Shown one piece after another: positions 17,898 to 33,221 of a stretch of DNA of 64,000 bases. Origin of the DNA: Acetobacter indonesiensis (GTDB taxonomy: Bacteria > Pseudomonadota > Alphaproteobacteria > Acetobacterales > Acetobacteraceae). The stretch is from the NCBI RefSeq assembly GCF_000963945.1, contig NZ_BAMW01000015.1:186001-250000 (forward strand). Direction: 5' to 3'. Under the pieces are notes generated by a model, which was given only the letters and a program-made list of their open reading frames with translations, was not told the origin of the DNA and made no database searches. The translations under genes were made by a program, and so were the position numbers. How positions within the stretch are numbered: position 1 is the first letter of the stretch; each line of letters begins with the position of its first letter.

Positions 17898-19516
17898 CCC
17901 GGAGCGTCTCCTCTCGCAAAATCAGGCAGGGTGGGTTTCTGCTGGGCTTGTCTCTGGCAACCATGCTGTCGGGGTGCGATATGGCACCCCGTTATAAACC
18001 AACGCCGCTAAAGCTGCCGGAAAGCTGGGGACAGACCGGCGTATTGCGTTCTGCAAACCCGAATGACGCCGCCATCCGTTCTGATTGGTGGACCATGCTG
18101 GGTGACCCGGAACTGAACAGGCTGGAAGATCAGGCCATGCGCCTGAACCCGGATTTGCAGGCGCAGGCTGAAGCCTTCATGCAGGCGCGTGACGTCGCCA
18201 TGGAGGCGAAGTCACACCTCTATCCCCAACTGAATGGGGCTGCGTCAGGCAACAAATACAAAGGCTCGCAGCATCGGCTGTGGCGCGGTGCAGGCTCGCA
18301 GGGGCCGATGTATATGTCGTCCGAGCAATATTCGGCCACGGCCTCATGGGAGCCTGATTTCTGGTCTGCCATTCGCAATAAAGTGCGCATGACCAAGCAG
18401 CGCACGCAGGAAGCCGCAGCCGAATACGCCTTGGCTCGTCTTAGCCTTCAGGCTGAACTGGCAAGCGACTATGTGCTGTTGCGTGGTCTGGACGCGCAGG
18501 CGGCAGTGTATAAGGATTCAATCCGCTATTATCAGACAGCCGTGCAGGTAACCAAAATGCGGCTGGCGGGCGCTATTGCGCCCGGTATGGATGTCTCGCG
18601 CGCTGAAGCGCAGCTTTATACCACGCAGGCGCAGGAAACCGAGATTGAAACCCAGCGCGAGGTGATGGAGCATGCCATCGCCGTTCTGGTCAATCAGGCG
18701 CCGGCTTCCTTTCACATTGCGCCCACCACTCATCTGAACTTTGCTGACGCCCAGCCACCCGTGGCGCTGCCAACAACGCTGCTGGAGCGTAGGCCCGATA
18801 TTGCGGCAGCAGAACGTCGTATGGCGCAGGCTAACCGAGCCATTGGTGTGTCGCGTGCTGCGTTTTATCCGCACGTTACGTTCAACGCCATGACGGGCTT
18901 CATGGATAACGGGTTTGATCTCGCATCGCTCTCAAACTCCATGTACCAGTTTGGGGTGCAGGCTCTGATGCCACTGTTTCAGGGCGGTTTGCGGCGTGCT
19001 GAGTTGCAGCGCAACTGGTCCCAGTATCGGCAGGAAGAAGATTTGTATCGTGGAACGGTGCTGGATGCGTTTCAGGAGGTCGAGGACAATCTGACCCGCA
19101 CCACCCGGTTAAAAACAGAAGCCTCGCAGCAAAGCAGTGCAGTTGACGCAGCCTTGCGCACACAAAGCATGACCATGGCGTTGTATACCGGCGGCCTGAC
19201 CAACTATCTGGATGTTGTTGTGGCGCAGGTTGCAGCCTTGCAGGCCCGTATTGCGCTGGTGCAGGTCCAGACACGCGCGGTCGATGCGCGTGTGCAGCTT
19301 GTGCGGGCGCTGGGCGGCGGTTGGTCGCGGGCTGAATTGCCCAAGCCTGACCAGATCATGCCGTTCCATCCGCTTCAGTATGGCAATCTGCGGCATGCCA
19401 AGCCTTTGGCGGGGATTGATACCGAGGCTGACCCTGCTGCATCTGACCTGACTGGCGCGACTGATGCCGCATCAAAAACAGGTCAGCCACTTGACAGACC
19501 GTCAGCGCACCGGTAA
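17894..19516 (+). CDS. RND efflux outer-membrane lipoprotein, NodT family
   Basis: The 540-residue outer-membrane factor has a lipoprotein signal with LSGC (acylated Cys28), then MAPRYKP, the standard start of NodT/OprM-type channels. Two repeated OEP domains follow, including LVNQAP and LLERRPDIAAAERRM, which is a family hallmark, plus a C-terminal VRALGGGW. About 50 residues of Asp/Ala/Thr-rich tail extend past the usual end. It forms the trimeric exit duct for the upstream pump. The next gene, 106 bp away, is rplK, with no clear terminator between them. Confidence 0.93.
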   Translation: MTRSVSSRKIRQGGFLLGLSLATMLSGCDMAPRYKPTPLKLPESWGQTGVLRSANPNDAAIRSDWWTMLGDPELNRLEDQAMRLNPDLQAQAEAFMQARDVAMEAKSHLYPQLNGAASGNKYKGSQHRLWRGAGSQGPMYMSSEQYSATASWEPDFWSAIRNKVRMTKQRTQEAAAEYALARLSLQAELASDYVLLRGLDAQAAVYKDSIRYYQTAVQVTKMRLAGAIAPGMDVSRAEAQLYTTQAQETEIETQREVMEHAIAVLVNQAPASFHIAPTTHLNFADAQPPVALPTTLLERRPDIAAAERRMAQANRAIGVSRAAFYPHVTFNAMTGFMDNGFDLASLSNSMYQFGVQALMPLFQGGLRRAELQRNWSQYRQEEDLYRGTVLDAFQEVEDNLTRTTRLKTEASQQSSAVDAALRTQSMTMALYTGGLTNYLDVVVAQVAALQARIALVQVQTRAVDARVQLVRALGGGWSRAELPKPDQIMPFHPLQYGNLRHAKPLAGIDTEADPAASDLTGATDAASKTGQPLDRPSAHR

Positions 19517-19622
19517 GCGCGCCTTTCCTATCGGAACGCGGGAGGCTTTTTCTGCGCCATAACCATGGCAAGGACGAGGTCGAAAGAACCGCGGTTCGGG
19601 TTCAACAAGAGGAGTCCCGGAT

Positions 19623-20054
19623 ATGGCCAAAAAAGTTGTTGGCTACATCAAGCTTCAGATTCCGGCTGGTAAAGCGAATCCTTCGCCGCCAGTTGGTCCC
19701 GCGCTCGGTCAGCGTGGTCTGAACATCATGCAGTTCTGTAAAGAATTTAACGCCAAGACCCAGGGTCTTGAGCCAGGTATGCCGATTCCGGTCGTCATCA
19801 CCGCTTATGCAGACCGTACGTTCAGCTTCATCACCAAAACCCCGCCGAACACGTATTTCCTGCTGAAGGCTGCCAAGATTTCCAAGGGTAGCCCAACAGT
19901 TGGTAAAAGCGCCGCTGTGGGTAAGGTGAACATGGCTCAGTTGCGTGAAATCGCTGAGCAGAAGTTCAAAGACATGAACGCCAACGACATCGATGGTGCA
20001 GTTCGGATGCTGATCGGCTCCGCTCGTGCCATGGGTCTGACGGTGGAGGGCTGA
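19623..20054 (+). CDS. rplK: 50S ribosomal protein L11
   Basis: The 143-residue L11 binds the GTPase-associated region of 23S rRNA and is needed for factor binding and the stringent response. The N-terminal domain has the proline-rich [16 protein letters not shown] and the C-terminal domain has the rRNA-binding [25 protein letters not shown] precedes the ATG by about 9 nt. In most proteobacteria secE-nusG lies immediately upstream, but here an efflux operon does. rplA follows after 4 nt. Confidence 0.98.
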   Translation: MAKKVVGYIKLQIPAGKANPSPPVGPALGQRGLNIMQFCKEFNAKTQGLEPGMPIPVVITAYADRTFSFITKTPPNTYFLLKAAKISKGSPTVGKSAAVGKVNMAQLREIAEQKFKDMNANDIDGAVRMLIGSARAMGLTVEG

Positions 20055-20058
20055 GAGT

Positions 20059-20751
20059 ATGGCCAACAATAAGCGTATTGCCGCTGCGCAGGCAAAAGTG
20101 ACGCGTGGTCAGGCTTATGGGCTGGATGCTGCTATTGCTCTGGTAAAGAGCAACGCAACCGCCAAATTCGACGAAACGGTTGAAATCTGCCTCAACCTGG
20201 GTATCGACCCGCGTCATGCTGACCAGATGGTTCGTGGTTTCGTTTCCCTGCCAAACGGCACGGGTAAGACGCTGCGCGTTGGTGTGTTTGCACGTGGTGC
20301 CAAGGCTGAAGAAGCTCAGGCTGCTGGTGCAGACGTTGTCGGCGCTGAAGACCTGATGGAAAAAGTGCAGGCTGGCGAAATCAACTTCGACCGCTGCATT
20401 GCAACTCCGGACATGATGGCTCTGGTGGGTCGTCTTGGTAAGATCCTCGGTCCGCGTGGTCTGATGCCGAACCCGAAGCTGGGCACCGTGACCATGGACG
20501 TTAAGGGTGCTATCGAAGCAGCTAAGTCCGGTCAGGTTGAATACCGTGCAGAAAAAGCCGGTATCGTTCATGCTGGTATCGGTAAGGCATCTTTTGATGC
20601 TGCCAAGCTGGAAGAAAATGCACGCGCATTCATTGATGCAGTGCAGAAGGCTCGTCCATCTGGTGCGAAAGGCGTTTACCTGAAAAAGGCTGCGCTATCT
20701 TCCACCATGGGTCCGGGCGTTCAGCTGGACGTCTCAGCTTTCGCTGGCTGA
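20059..20751 (+). CDS. rplA: 50S ribosomal protein L1
   Basis: The 230-residue L1 has typical length and contains the family signature around [20 protein letters not shown] and the N-terminal [14 protein letters not shown]. It forms the mobile L1 stalk that handles exiting tRNA, and in E. coli it represses its own rplK-rplA message. It is 4 nt downstream of rplK and clearly co-translated with it. A long 289-nt leader separates it from rplJ. Confidence 0.98.
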   Translation: MANNKRIAAAQAKVTRGQAYGLDAAIALVKSNATAKFDETVEICLNLGIDPRHADQMVRGFVSLPNGTGKTLRVGVFARGAKAEEAQAAGADVVGAEDLMEKVQAGEINFDRCIATPDMMALVGRLGKILGPRGLMPNPKLGTVTMDVKGAIEAAKSGQVEYRAEKAGIVHAGIGKASFDAAKLEENARAFIDAVQKARPSGAKGVYLKKAALSSTMGPGVQLDVSAFAG

Positions 20752-21040
20752 GTAAGAAATGCTGTCACGCCGGGTCTGTTCTGGTGTGATACCATAGGAA
20801 GAATGATCTTTGGTTCGTTCTTCCGAACCTGTCCGAGACCACACGCGGTGTGACCGTAATTGACCTTTCTGGGTCAGCGGGTGGTAAGACGGGGATGCTG
20901 GTTGCGGGTTACAGTATTGTGGCGTGCTCCGGGTATTCCGTTTGCAGGACAGGCGAGCAGAGCATCGTGATTTCATGATGCTCTAAGGGCAACCCGTTCT
21001 AACTGGCTTTTGGCCGGAAAGAACAAGACGGAGACGGGAT
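20752..21040 (+). promoter_or_regulatory. rplJ leader region, candidate L10(L12)4 autoregulatory site
   Basis: This 289-nt gap is the longest inside the rplK-rpoC cluster and holds no gene. It contains a near-perfect stem at 20959-20984 (AGAGCATCGTGA pairing with TCATGATGCTCT, one G-U pair) plus several GC-rich partial stems. In E. coli and many bacteria, the L10-L12 complex binds a leader at this exact location to repress translation. The placement supports the same role here, but I cannot match it to the family model by eye. Confidence 0.5.
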
Positions 21041-21565
21041 TTGAACCGTACGGAAAAGCGGGACTTTGTAGCTTCCCTTGCCGCCGTGTTTGCCGAAACG
21101 TCCATGGTTGTGGTTACCCGTAATGACGGGCTGACCGTGGCTGATGTGACGGATCTGCGCCGCAAAGTGCGTGCAGCGGGAGCGACCTATAAAGTCGCGA
21201 AAAACCGGCTGGCAACTCTCGCCCTGGATGGGACCCAGTTCGACGGCATTGCGCCAATGCTGAAGGGGCCGACCGCGCTTGCGTGGGCAGCGGACCCTGT
21301 GGCAGTGGCGAAGGTGATCGTCGAGTTCGCCAAAACCAATGACAAGCTAGTAGTTGTCGGTGGTTCTCTTGGTTCGCAGGTGCTTGACGCCAGCGGAATC
21401 AAGGCTCTTGCCGAACTGCCGTCTCTGGACGTGCTGCGCGCACAGCTCGTGGGGCTTATCTCCACACCGGCTACGCGTATCGCAGGTGTCGTTCAGGCAC
21501 CGGCAGGCCAGCTTGCTCGGGTTTTTGGGGCCTATGCCAAAACGGGTGAGGCGGAAGCCGCCTAA
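21041..21565 (+). CDS. rplJ: 50S ribosomal protein L10
   Basis: The 174-residue L10 anchors the L7/L12 stalk to 23S rRNA. It begins with NRTEKRDFVASLAAVFAET, typical of alphaproteobacterial L10, and keeps the YKVAKNRLATLAL core and the alpha8 helix that binds L12 dimers near the C-terminus. The start is a TTG at 21041 preceded by GGAGACGGG. No ATG is available that would retain the conserved N-terminus. The rare start codon and the long leader together fit translational autoregulation. Confidence 0.97.
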   Translation: MNRTEKRDFVASLAAVFAETSMVVVTRNDGLTVADVTDLRRKVRAAGATYKVAKNRLATLALDGTQFDGIAPMLKGPTALAWAADPVAVAKVIVEFAKTNDKLVVVGGSLGSQVLDASGIKALAELPSLDVLRAQLVGLISTPATRIAGVVQAPAGQLARVFGAYAKTGEAEAA

Positions 21566-21664
21566 ACTCACGCTCTCACAAGAAAGCGTGATTCCATTCT
21601 GGTGCGGCCTTTCATCTGGGAGGTTGCACTTTGCAAACCAGTGTTTATATTAGGAAGTCTAATC

Positions 21665-22039
21665 ATGGCTGATCTGAACAAGCTCGTTGACGAACTGTCT
21701 GCTCTGACCGTTCTCGAAGCTGCTGAACTCTCCAAGCTGCTGGAAGAAAAGTGGGGCGTTTCTGCTGCTGCTCCGGTTGCTGTCGCTGCTGGTCCAGCTG
21801 CTGCCGCTGCTGCTCCGGCTGAAGAAAAGACCGAATTCGACGTCATCCTGGCTAAGGCTGGTGACAAGAAAATCAACGTCATCAAAGAAATCCGTGGCAT
21901 CACCGGTCTGGGCCTGAAAGAAGCCAAGGACCTGGTCGAAGGTGCACCGAAGACCGTTAAAGAAGGCGTTAACAAAGACGAAGCCGAAAAAATCAAGAAG
22001 CTTCTTGAAGACAACGGCGCAAGCGTCGAAATTAAATAA
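21665..22039 (+). CDS. rplL: 50S ribosomal protein L7/L12
   Basis: The 124-residue stalk protein is present as multiple copies on the ribosome and recruits translation factors. The N-terminal dimerisation domain ([20 protein letters not shown]) is joined by an Ala/Pro/Gly hinge (about 36-56) to the globular C-terminal domain ([20 protein letters not shown]). The start is the ATG at 21665 with TTAGGA before it. An in-frame ATG at 21602 would only add a non-conserved leader. Confidence 0.98.
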   Translation: MADLNKLVDELSALTVLEAAELSKLLEEKWGVSAAAPVAVAAGPAAAAAAPAEEKTEFDVILAKAGDKKINVIKEIRGITGLGLKEAKDLVEGAPKTVKEGVNKDEAEKIKKLLEDNGASVEIK

Positions 22040-22190
22040 GTTACCCATCATCCTGCCTTTGGCAGGGTAGTGGAAAAGGTTTTCGGGTGGAGGTATGTTT
22101 GCCTCTGCCCGTTTGCCTGTTTCGGGTTCTGTTTCGAAGCAGGGTTAAAAGCCGGGTTTCCCGGTTGAGTTAAGACCGAAGATCAAGAGA

Positions 22191-22235
22191 TCGGACCATC
22201 AGGCTTGCGGGATAACGGCAGGCCTGATGGTCCGA
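22191..22235 (+). promoter_or_regulatory. Strong stem-loop between rplL and rpoB
   Basis: A 14-bp perfect stem (TCGGACCATCAGGC at 22191-22204 pairing with 22222-22235) encloses a 17-nt loop and ends 25 nt before the rpoB ATG. It has no T-tract, so it is not an ordinary terminator. In E. coli the rplL-rpoB gap carries an attenuator and an RNase III processing hairpin. This is a likely functional counterpart that uncouples RNA polymerase from ribosomal protein expression. Confidence 0.6.
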
Positions 22236-22259
22236 GACAAGGGCGGGGCAGGAGCGACG

Positions 22260-25200
22260 ATGAACGCAATCACCAAATCGTTCACAGGACGGAAGCGGAT
22301 TCGCAAGAGTTTCGGGCGGATTCCCGAAATCGCTCCGATGCCGAACCTGATTGATGTGCAGCGCGCGTCTTACGAGACGTTTCTTCAGGCGAATGTTGCG
22401 CCTGATGCGCGCACGCCAACGGGTTTGCAGGAGGTTTTCCGGTCTGTATTCCCCATTAACGATTTTGCAGGTCGGGGACGGCTTGAGTTCGTTAGTTACG
22501 AATTCGAAGAGCCGAAATATGATGTTGAAGAATGCATTCAGCGTGGCCTGACGTTCTCTGCGCCGCTGAAGGTTATTCTGCGTCTCATCGTGTGGGATGT
22601 TGACGAAGATACGGGCTCGCGCTCGATCCGTGATATTAAAGAGCAGCCGGTTTACATGGGCGACATGCCCCTGATGACGGATAACGGTACCTTTATCATC
22701 AATGGTACAGAGCGCGTTATCGTCAGCCAGATGCACCGTTCACCGGGTGTCTTCTTTGATCACGATAAGGGTAAAACCCATTCATCCGGCAAATATCTCT
22801 TTGCTGCGCGTGTTATTCCGTATCGTGGATCATGGCTCGATTTTGAATTTGACGCCAAAGATCTGATTTACGTCCGTATCGACCGTAAGCGTAAACTGCC
22901 AGTCACCACTCTGCTGTATGCGCTTGAAGGTGCTGCTTCTGAAGCTGCCCGCAAAGCGAAAGCAGCCGAAGGTGGTGATGTCGATGCGCTCGACATCAAA
23001 GGCATGGATGATAATGAAATCCTCGCCTACTTCTATGGCACGGTTAAGTTCGTCAAAACCCAGAAAGGGTGGGCGCGTCCGTTCGATGCGGACTCTTTCC
23101 GTGGTCTGAAGCTGCTGGCTCCGCTGGTTGATGCTGAAACAGGCGAAGTGGTTGCTGAGGCAGAAGCCAAGCTGACCGCCCGCGCTGTGCGTAAGATCGC
23201 AGAAAAAACCCGTGAAGTGCTGGTTGGTGATATCGACCTGCTGGGCCGTTTCATTGCGCATGATATCGTTAATTATGATACCGGCGAAATCTACGGCGAA
23301 GCAGGTGAAGAAATCACCGAAGCACGCCTGACGGCTCTGGAAGAAGCTGGGGTTACCGAGCTGCCGCTGCTGGCTATCGACGGTGCAAATGGTCCGTGGA
23401 TCCGCAATACGCTGACGGTTGATAAAAACAGCTCTCGTGATGAAGCGCTGATCGATATCTATCGTGTCATGCGTCCGGGTGAACCGCCGACGGCTGAAAC
23501 AGCAGACGCCATGTTCCATGGTCTGTTCTTTGACGCAGATCGCTACGACCTGTCTTCTGTTGGTCGTGTGAAGATGAACATGCGTCTGGATCTTGATGCT
23601 CCCGACACCATGCGTGTTCTGCGTAAAGAAGACATTCTGCGCACTATCAAAGTGATGTGTGAACTGAAAGATGGTCGCGGCCAGATCGACGATATCGATA
23701 ACCTTGGTAACCGTCGTGTTCGCTCTGTGGGCGAATTGATGGAAAACCAGTATCGCGTTGGTCTGCTACGTATGGAGCGCGCCATCCGCGAACGTATGGG
23801 GTCTGTTGATATTGATACGGTCATGCCGCATGACCTGATCAACGCAAAACCTGCCGCTGCTGCTGTGCGTGAATTTTTTGGTTCTTCGCAGCTGAGCCAG
23901 TTCATGGATCAGACCAATCCGCTGTCTGAAGTCACGCATAAGCGTCGTCTTTCAGCGCTTGGTCCGGGCGGTTTGACCCGTGAGCGCGCGGGCTTTGAAG
24001 TCCGAGACGTTCACCCGACCCATTATGGTCGTATCTGCCCGATTGAAACGCCTGAAGGCCCGAACATCGGTCTGATCAACTCTCTGGCCACCTATGCCAA
24101 GGTGAACAAATACGGCTTCATTGAAACGCCGTACCGTCTGGTGAAAGATGGCGTTCTTCAGGATGGCTGGAAGTATCTTTCCGCCATGGAAGAAGAAAAG
24201 CTGATCGTTGCTCAGGCTGACGCGAAGCAAAGTTCTGATGGTGCACTGACCGACGATCTGGTTTCTGTCCGTCGTGGGGGTGACTTCCGTCTTGTGCCGC
24301 CGACTGAAGTGACGGCTTGTGACGTGTCACCAAAGCAGCTTGTGTCTGTTGCTGCGGCGCTCATTCCGTTCCTTGAAAACGATGACGCGAACCGTGCACT
24401 GATGGGTTCAAACATGCAGCGTCAGGCTGTGCCGCTGGTGCGCTCTGATGCGCCGCTGGTTGGCACGGGCATGGAAGCTGCTGTTGCTCATGACTCCGGT
24501 GCAACCATCGTTGCCAAACGTGACGGTATTGTTGACCAGATTGATGGTGCCCGTATCGTTGTTCGTGCAACGGATGCCAATGGGTCCACGCAGGGCGTTG
24601 ATATTTACCGTTTGCGTAAATATTCACGTTCCAACCAGTCAACCTGCATCAACCAGCGCCCGCTGGTGCATGTTGGTAATCAGGTGCGTGCTGGTGACAT
24701 CATTGCGGATGGTCCATCAACGGAGCTGGGTGAACTGGCGCTGGGTCGTAACGTGCTGGTCGCGTTCATGCCCTGGAACGGTTACAACTTCGAAGATTCT
24801 ATCCTGATCTCCGAACGTATTGCGAAAGATGACGTCTTCACCTCGATCCATATCGAGGAATTTGAAGTCATGGCCCGTGATACCAAGTTGGGTCAGGAAG
24901 AAATTACGCGTGATATTCCCAATGTTGGGGAAGAAGCACTGCGTAATCTGGACGAAGCAGGCATTGTATATGTCGGCGCTGAAGTGAATCCGGGCGATAT
25001 TCTTATCGGTAAGGTGACACCAAAAGGCGAAAGCCCGATGACGCCGGAAGAAAAACTTCTGCGTGCCATCTTTGGTGAAAAAGCATCTGACGTGCGTGAT
25101 ACGTCTCTGCGTCTGCCCCCTGGCACGACCGGAACAATTGTTGACGTGCGTGTGTTCTCTCGTCGTGGTGTTGATAAAGACGAACGAGCAATGGCCATTG

Positions 25201-26432
25201 AACGGGCCGAAATTGAACGTCTGTCCAAAGACCGTGATGACGAACGCGGTATTCAGGAACGTTCTTTCTACAGCCGTCTGCGTGAAAAACTGCTGGGTCA
25301 GGTTGCTGGTGCTGGGTTTAAGGGTATCCGCTCCGGTACGGAAATCACAGACGAAGTGCTGGACGAGCATCCTCGCGGTGCTTGGCGGAACATTGTTGTC
25401 GCGTCTGACGCAGTCATGGCTGAGCTTGAAACGCTGCGTCGCGAATTTGATGCCTCCGTGCAGAAAATTCAGGCCCGTTTCGACAGCAAGGTTGAAAAGC
25501 TTCAGCGTGGTGATGAACTGCCACCTGGCGTGATGAAAATGGTCAAGGTGTTTGTGGCCGTGAAGCGTAAGCTTCAGCCGGGTGACAAAATGGCTGGTCG
25601 TCACGGGAACAAGGGTGTTGTCTCCCGCGTGGTTCCTGTTGAAGACATGCCTTTCCTTGAAGATGGCACGTCAGTTGACATCGTGCTGAACCCGCTTGGT
25701 GTCCCGTCACGTATGAACGTGGGGCAGATTCTTGAAACGCATCTTGGCTGGGCCTGTGCAAATCTGGGTCGTGGCATCGGTGATCTGGTAGATGACTACC
25801 AGCGCAACGGTGAGAAGCGTCAGGAACTGCTTGATCGTCTGAAAGACGTTTACGGCGACAAGATCTACGAAGACGATATTGCCAACATGAGCAATGACGA
25901 ACTGGTAGAACTTGCCAATAACCTGCGCAAAGGCGTGCCTATTGCCACGCCAGTGTTCGATGGGGCTTCCATTCCGGATATCGAAGCTATGCTTGAAAAG
26001 GCTGGCGTGGATAAATCTGGTCAGTCTCAGTTGATCGATGGTCGGACGGGCGAACCGTTTGAACGTAAGACCACGGTTGGTTACATCTATATGCTCAAAC
26101 TGCATCACCTTGTTGATGACAAGATCCATGCACGTTCCATTGGGCCATACTCGCTTGTTACGCAGCAGCCGCTGGGTGGTAAGGCGCAGTTTGGTGGCCA
26201 GCGTTTCGGTGAAATGGAAGTCTGGGCGCTTGAAGCTTATGGTGCTGCCTATACGCTGCAGGAAATGCTGACGGTGAAATCGGATGACGTGTCCGGTCGA
26301 ACCAAGGTTTATGAAGCCATTGTGCGTGAGCAGGATGATTTCGAAGCCGGTATTCCGGAAAGCTTTAACGTTCTGATCAAGGAACTGAAGTCTCTTGGTC
26401 TGAATGTTGAGCTGGAGCAGGGGGCCGAATAA
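22260..26432 (+). CDS. rpoB: DNA-directed RNA polymerase beta subunit
   Basis: This 1390-residue beta subunit has all main regions. The rifampicin-binding cluster around residues 540-580 ([20 protein letters not shown], then LSALGPGGL) carries the residues usual in rifampicin-sensitive enzymes at the E. coli 516, 526 and 531 equivalents. The [14 protein letters not shown] and [15 protein letters not shown] motifs form part of the catalytic centre, and the C-terminal anchor is [19 protein letters not shown]. The ATG at 22260 follows GGAG by 6 nt. A longer in-frame start at 22227 lies within the upstream hairpin and is unlikely. Confidence 0.98.
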   Translation: MNAITKSFTGRKRIRKSFGRIPEIAPMPNLIDVQRASYETFLQANVAPDARTPTGLQEVFRSVFPINDFAGRGRLEFVSYEFEEPKYDVEECIQRGLTFSAPLKVILRLIVWDVDEDTGSRSIRDIKEQPVYMGDMPLMTDNGTFIINGTERVIVSQMHRSPGVFFDHDKGKTHSSGKYLFAARVIPYRGSWLDFEFDAKDLIYVRIDRKRKLPVTTLLYALEGAASEAARKAKAAEGGDVDALDIKGMDDNEILAYFYGTVKFVKTQKGWARPFDADSFRGLKLLAPLVDAETGEVVAEAEAKLTARAVRKIAEKTREVLVGDIDLLGRFIAHDIVNYDTGEIYGEAGEEITEARLTALEEAGVTELPLLAIDGANGPWIRNTLTVDKNSSRDEALIDIYRVMRPGEPPTAETADAMFHGLFFDADRYDLSSVGRVKMNMRLDLDAPDTMRVLRKEDILRTIKVMCELKDGRGQIDDIDNLGNRRVRSVGELMENQYRVGLLRMERAIRERMGSVDIDTVMPHDLINAKPAAAAVREFFGSSQLSQFMDQTNPLSEVTHKRRLSALGPGGLTRERAGFEVRDVHPTHYGRICPIETPEGPNIGLINSLATYAKVNKYGFIETPYRLVKDGVLQDGWKYLSAMEEEKLIVAQADAKQSSDGALTDDLVSVRRGGDFRLVPPTEVTACDVSPKQLVSVAAALIPFLENDDANRALMGSNMQRQAVPLVRSDAPLVGTGMEAAVAHDSGATIVAKRDGIVDQIDGARIVVRATDANGSTQGVDIYRLRKYSRSNQSTCINQRPLVHVGNQVRAGDIIADGPSTELGELALGRNVLVAFMPWNGYNFEDSILISERIAKDDVFTSIHIEEFEVMARDTKLGQEEITRDIPNVGEEALRNLDEAGIVYVGAEVNPGDILIGKVTPKGESPMTPEEKLLRAIFGEKASDVRDTSLRLPPGTTGTIVDVRVFSRRGVDKDERAMAIERAEIERLSKDRDDERGIQERSFYSRLREKLLGQVAGAGFKGIRSGTEITDEVLDEHPRGAWRNIVVASDAVMAELETLRREFDASVQKIQARFDSKVEKLQRGDELPPGVMKMVKVFVAVKRKLQPGDKMAGRHGNKGVVSRVVPVEDMPFLEDGTSVDIVLNPLGVPSRMNVGQILETHLGWACANLGRGIGDLVDDYQRNGEKRQELLDRLKDVYGDKIYEDDIANMSNDELVELANNLRKGVPIATPVFDGASIPDIEAMLEKAGVDKSGQSQLIDGRTGEPFERKTTVGYIYMLKLHHLVDDKIHARSIGPYSLVTQQPLGGKAQFGGQRFGEMEVWALEAYGAAYTLQEMLTVKSDDVSGRTKVYEAIVREQDDFEAGIPESFNVLIKELKSLGLNVELEQGAE

Positions 26433-26470
26433 AGGTGAGCACCCGCACCATTTTCCGTTCTAATTTTGAA

Positions 26471-30704
<4,234 letters not shown>

Positions 30705-30735
30705 AATAGTCTTCTAGACTATTAATGAGAACGAA

Positions 30736-30774
30736 GGGGGACCGGGCTAACGCCTTGGTCCCTTTTCTTTTTTG
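30736..30774 (+). terminator. Intrinsic terminator after rpoC
   Basis: GGGACC...GGC-TAAC-GCC...GGTCCC forms a stem of about 9 bp with a small internal loop, followed by CTTTTCTTTTTT. It ends the rplK-rpoC transcription unit before the rpsL promoter. Confidence 0.85.
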
Positions 30775-30814
30775 GTCTTATTGGCTCTAACCTTAGAGAA
30801 TCGCGCATCCATGC

Positions 30815-30843
30815 TTGACTTCATGCGGGTGCGGGGTTAGGTA
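30815..30843 (+). promoter_or_regulatory. Candidate promoter for the rpsL (str) operon
   Basis: TTGACT at 30815-30820 is followed 16-17 nt later by TTAGGTA (30837-30843), just past the rpoC terminator. The spacer CATGCGGGTGCGGGG closely resembles that of the candidate rpsM promoter at 44869, which supports both. The remaining leader to rpsL is about 200 nt and contains no gene. The whole gap from 30705 to 31046 holds the terminator, this promoter and that leader. Confidence 0.5.
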
Positions 30844-31046
30844 GCAGCCCTCAGCTCCGCTCCATTGCAGGGGCAGGGGCAAATCTAATTCTCTGTTTAA
30901 GCATGCGGTAGGCTTCCGGCAGGAAGTAACGCCGGATGTAAAGATAGCCCCACACGGGTGTTGTTGCTCGGTGGGATTTTTAAATGACAGTCGGCAGCCG
31001 ATAAAAAGGTTAGCCGGCCGAACTGTGTAAGGATCGGGAAAGGCGC

Positions 31047-31418
31047 ATGCCGACCATCAACCAGCTCATTGCCAAGGGGCGCAAGCCTGCGGTTAAGCGC
31101 AACAAGGTGCCTGCACTGCAGGGCTGCCCCCAGAAACGTGGTGTTTGCACCCGTGTTTATACGACGACGCCCAAAAAGCCGAACTCCGCACTGCGTAAAG
31201 TTGCCAAGGTGCGTCTGACGAACGGTTATGAGGTGGTTAGCTATATTCCGGGTGAAGGCCATAACCTTCAGGAACATAGTGTCGTGCTAATCCGTGGCGG
31301 TCGCGTAAAGGATCTTCCGGGTGTGCGTTACCATATCCTTCGCGGTGTACTCGATACCCAGGGTATCGCTAAGCGTCGCCAGCGGCGTTCGCTTTATGGC
31401 GCTAAGCGTCCGAAGTAA
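31047..31418 (+). CDS. rpsL: 30S ribosomal protein S12
   Basis: The 123-residue S12 sits at the decoding centre and governs accuracy. The [19 protein letters not shown] segment carries the usual lysines at the streptomycin-relevant positions (around 42-43), as does [12 protein letters not shown], so the sequence is the streptomycin-sensitive type. The start ATG has GGGAAAGG upstream. rpsG follows after 14 nt. Confidence 0.98.
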   Translation: MPTINQLIAKGRKPAVKRNKVPALQGCPQKRGVCTRVYTTTPKKPNSALRKVAKVRLTNGYEVVSYIPGEGHNLQEHSVVLIRGGRVKDLPGVRYHILRGVLDTQGIAKRRQRRSLYGAKRPK

Positions 31419-31429
31419 GGGAAGGTTAA

Positions 31430-31909
<480 letters not shown>

Positions 31910-32003
31910 TCTTCTCAGGGGTATGGCGTTCACTCTCTGGTGAGTGAGAGCACACTTATTAGAAACTGCATCCCGATAAATTCGTGGGGCATGGAGTAGA
32001 GAA

Positions 32004-33194
32004 ATGGCTAAGGCTAAATTTGAGCGGAATAAACCGCACTGCAACATCGGTACGATCGGCCACGTTGATCATGGCAAGACGTCTCTGACCGCTGCAATCA
32101 CTAAGACGCTGGCTAAGGCTGGTGGTGCCGAATTCAAGGCATACGACCAGATCGATGCGGCTCCTGAAGAACGCGCTCGTGGTATCACCATTTCCACCGC
32201 ACACGTGGAATACGAAACCGCGAACCGTCATTACGCACACGTCGACTGCCCTGGACATGCTGACTACGTGAAGAACATGATCACGGGTGCAGCGCAGATG
32301 GACGGCGCGATCCTGGTTGTGTCTGCAGCTGACGGCCCAATGCCTCAGACTCGTGAGCACATCCTGCTTGCTCGTCAGGTTGGTGTGCCTGCGCTGGTTG
32401 TCTTCCTGAACAAGGTTGACCAAGTTGACGATCCGGAACTGCTTGAACTGGTTGAAATGGAAGTTCGTGAGCTTCTGTCTTCTTATCAGTTCCCTGGCGA
32501 CGATATCCCCATCATCAAGGGTTCTGCTCTGGTAACGCTGGAAGATGGTGACCCGGAAATCGGTGAAAACCGCGTGCGTGACCTGATGGATGCGGTTGAC
32601 TCCTACATCCCGCAGCCGGAACGCCCTGTTGATCGTCCGTTCCTGATGCCGATCGAAGACGTGTTCTCCATCTCTGGTCGTGGTACTGTTGTGACCGGTC
32701 GTGTTGAGCGTGGCGTTGTGAACGTTGGTGACGAAGTTGAAATCGTGGGTCTGAAAGACACCGTGAAGACAACTGTTACCGGTGTTGAAATGTTCCGTAA
32801 GCTGCTTGATCGCGGTGAAGCTGGTGACAACATTGGTGCGCTGGTTCGTGGCACGAAGCGTGAAGACGTTGAGCGTGGTCAGGTTCTTGCAAAGCCGGGT
32901 TCAATCACCCCGCACAAGAAGTTCAAGGCAGAAGCTTACATCCTGACGAAGGAAGAAGGTGGCCGTCATACGCCGTTCTTCACCAACTATCGTCCGCAGT
33001 TCTACTTCCGTACGACTGACGTAACGGGTGTTGTGCACCTGCCGGAAGGCACGGAAATGGTTATGCCTGGCGATAACTGCGCCATGGATGTTGAACTGAT
33101 TGCACCGATCGCCATGGATGAAGGTCTCCGCTTCGCTATTCGCGAAGGTGGCCGCACCGTTGGTGCAGGTGTTGTGGCTTCTATCACCGAATAA
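32004..33194 (+). CDS. tuf: Translation elongation factor Tu
   Basis: The 396-residue EF-Tu has G1 GHVDHGKT (residues 19-26), the switch region [15 protein letters not shown]3 DCPGH, G4 NKVD, then the two beta-barrel domains ending [14 protein letters not shown]. It delivers aminoacyl-tRNA to the ribosome. GGAGTAGAGAA precedes the ATG. It sits directly between rpsG and rpsJ. Whether the genome holds a second tuf copy cannot be seen here. Confidence 0.98.
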   Translation: MAKAKFERNKPHCNIGTIGHVDHGKTSLTAAITKTLAKAGGAEFKAYDQIDAAPEERARGITISTAHVEYETANRHYAHVDCPGHADYVKNMITGAAQMDGAILVVSAADGPMPQTREHILLARQVGVPALVVFLNKVDQVDDPELLELVEMEVRELLSSYQFPGDDIPIIKGSALVTLEDGDPEIGENRVRDLMDAVDSYIPQPERPVDRPFLMPIEDVFSISGRGTVVTGRVERGVVNVGDEVEIVGLKDTVKTTVTGVEMFRKLLDRGEAGDNIGALVRGTKREDVERGQVLAKPGSITPHKKFKAEAYILTKEEGGRHTPFFTNYRPQFYFRTTDVTGVVHLPEGTEMVMPGDNCAMDVELIAPIAMDEGLRFAIREGGRTVGAGVVASITE

Positions 33195-33221
33195 TTCGGA
33201 TAGTAGCCTAGGACTGTATGG

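Noticed and set aside
19491-19519. TTGACA near the end of the efflux channel gene as an rplK promoter
   Set aside because: No credible -10 follows at 16-19 nt (TAAGCG), and the box lies inside coding sequence.
21624-21651. Promoter-like TTGCAC-16-TATATT before rplL
   Set aside because: A start of transcription 6-8 nt after the -10 would remove the rplL ribosome binding site, and the -35 box is poor.
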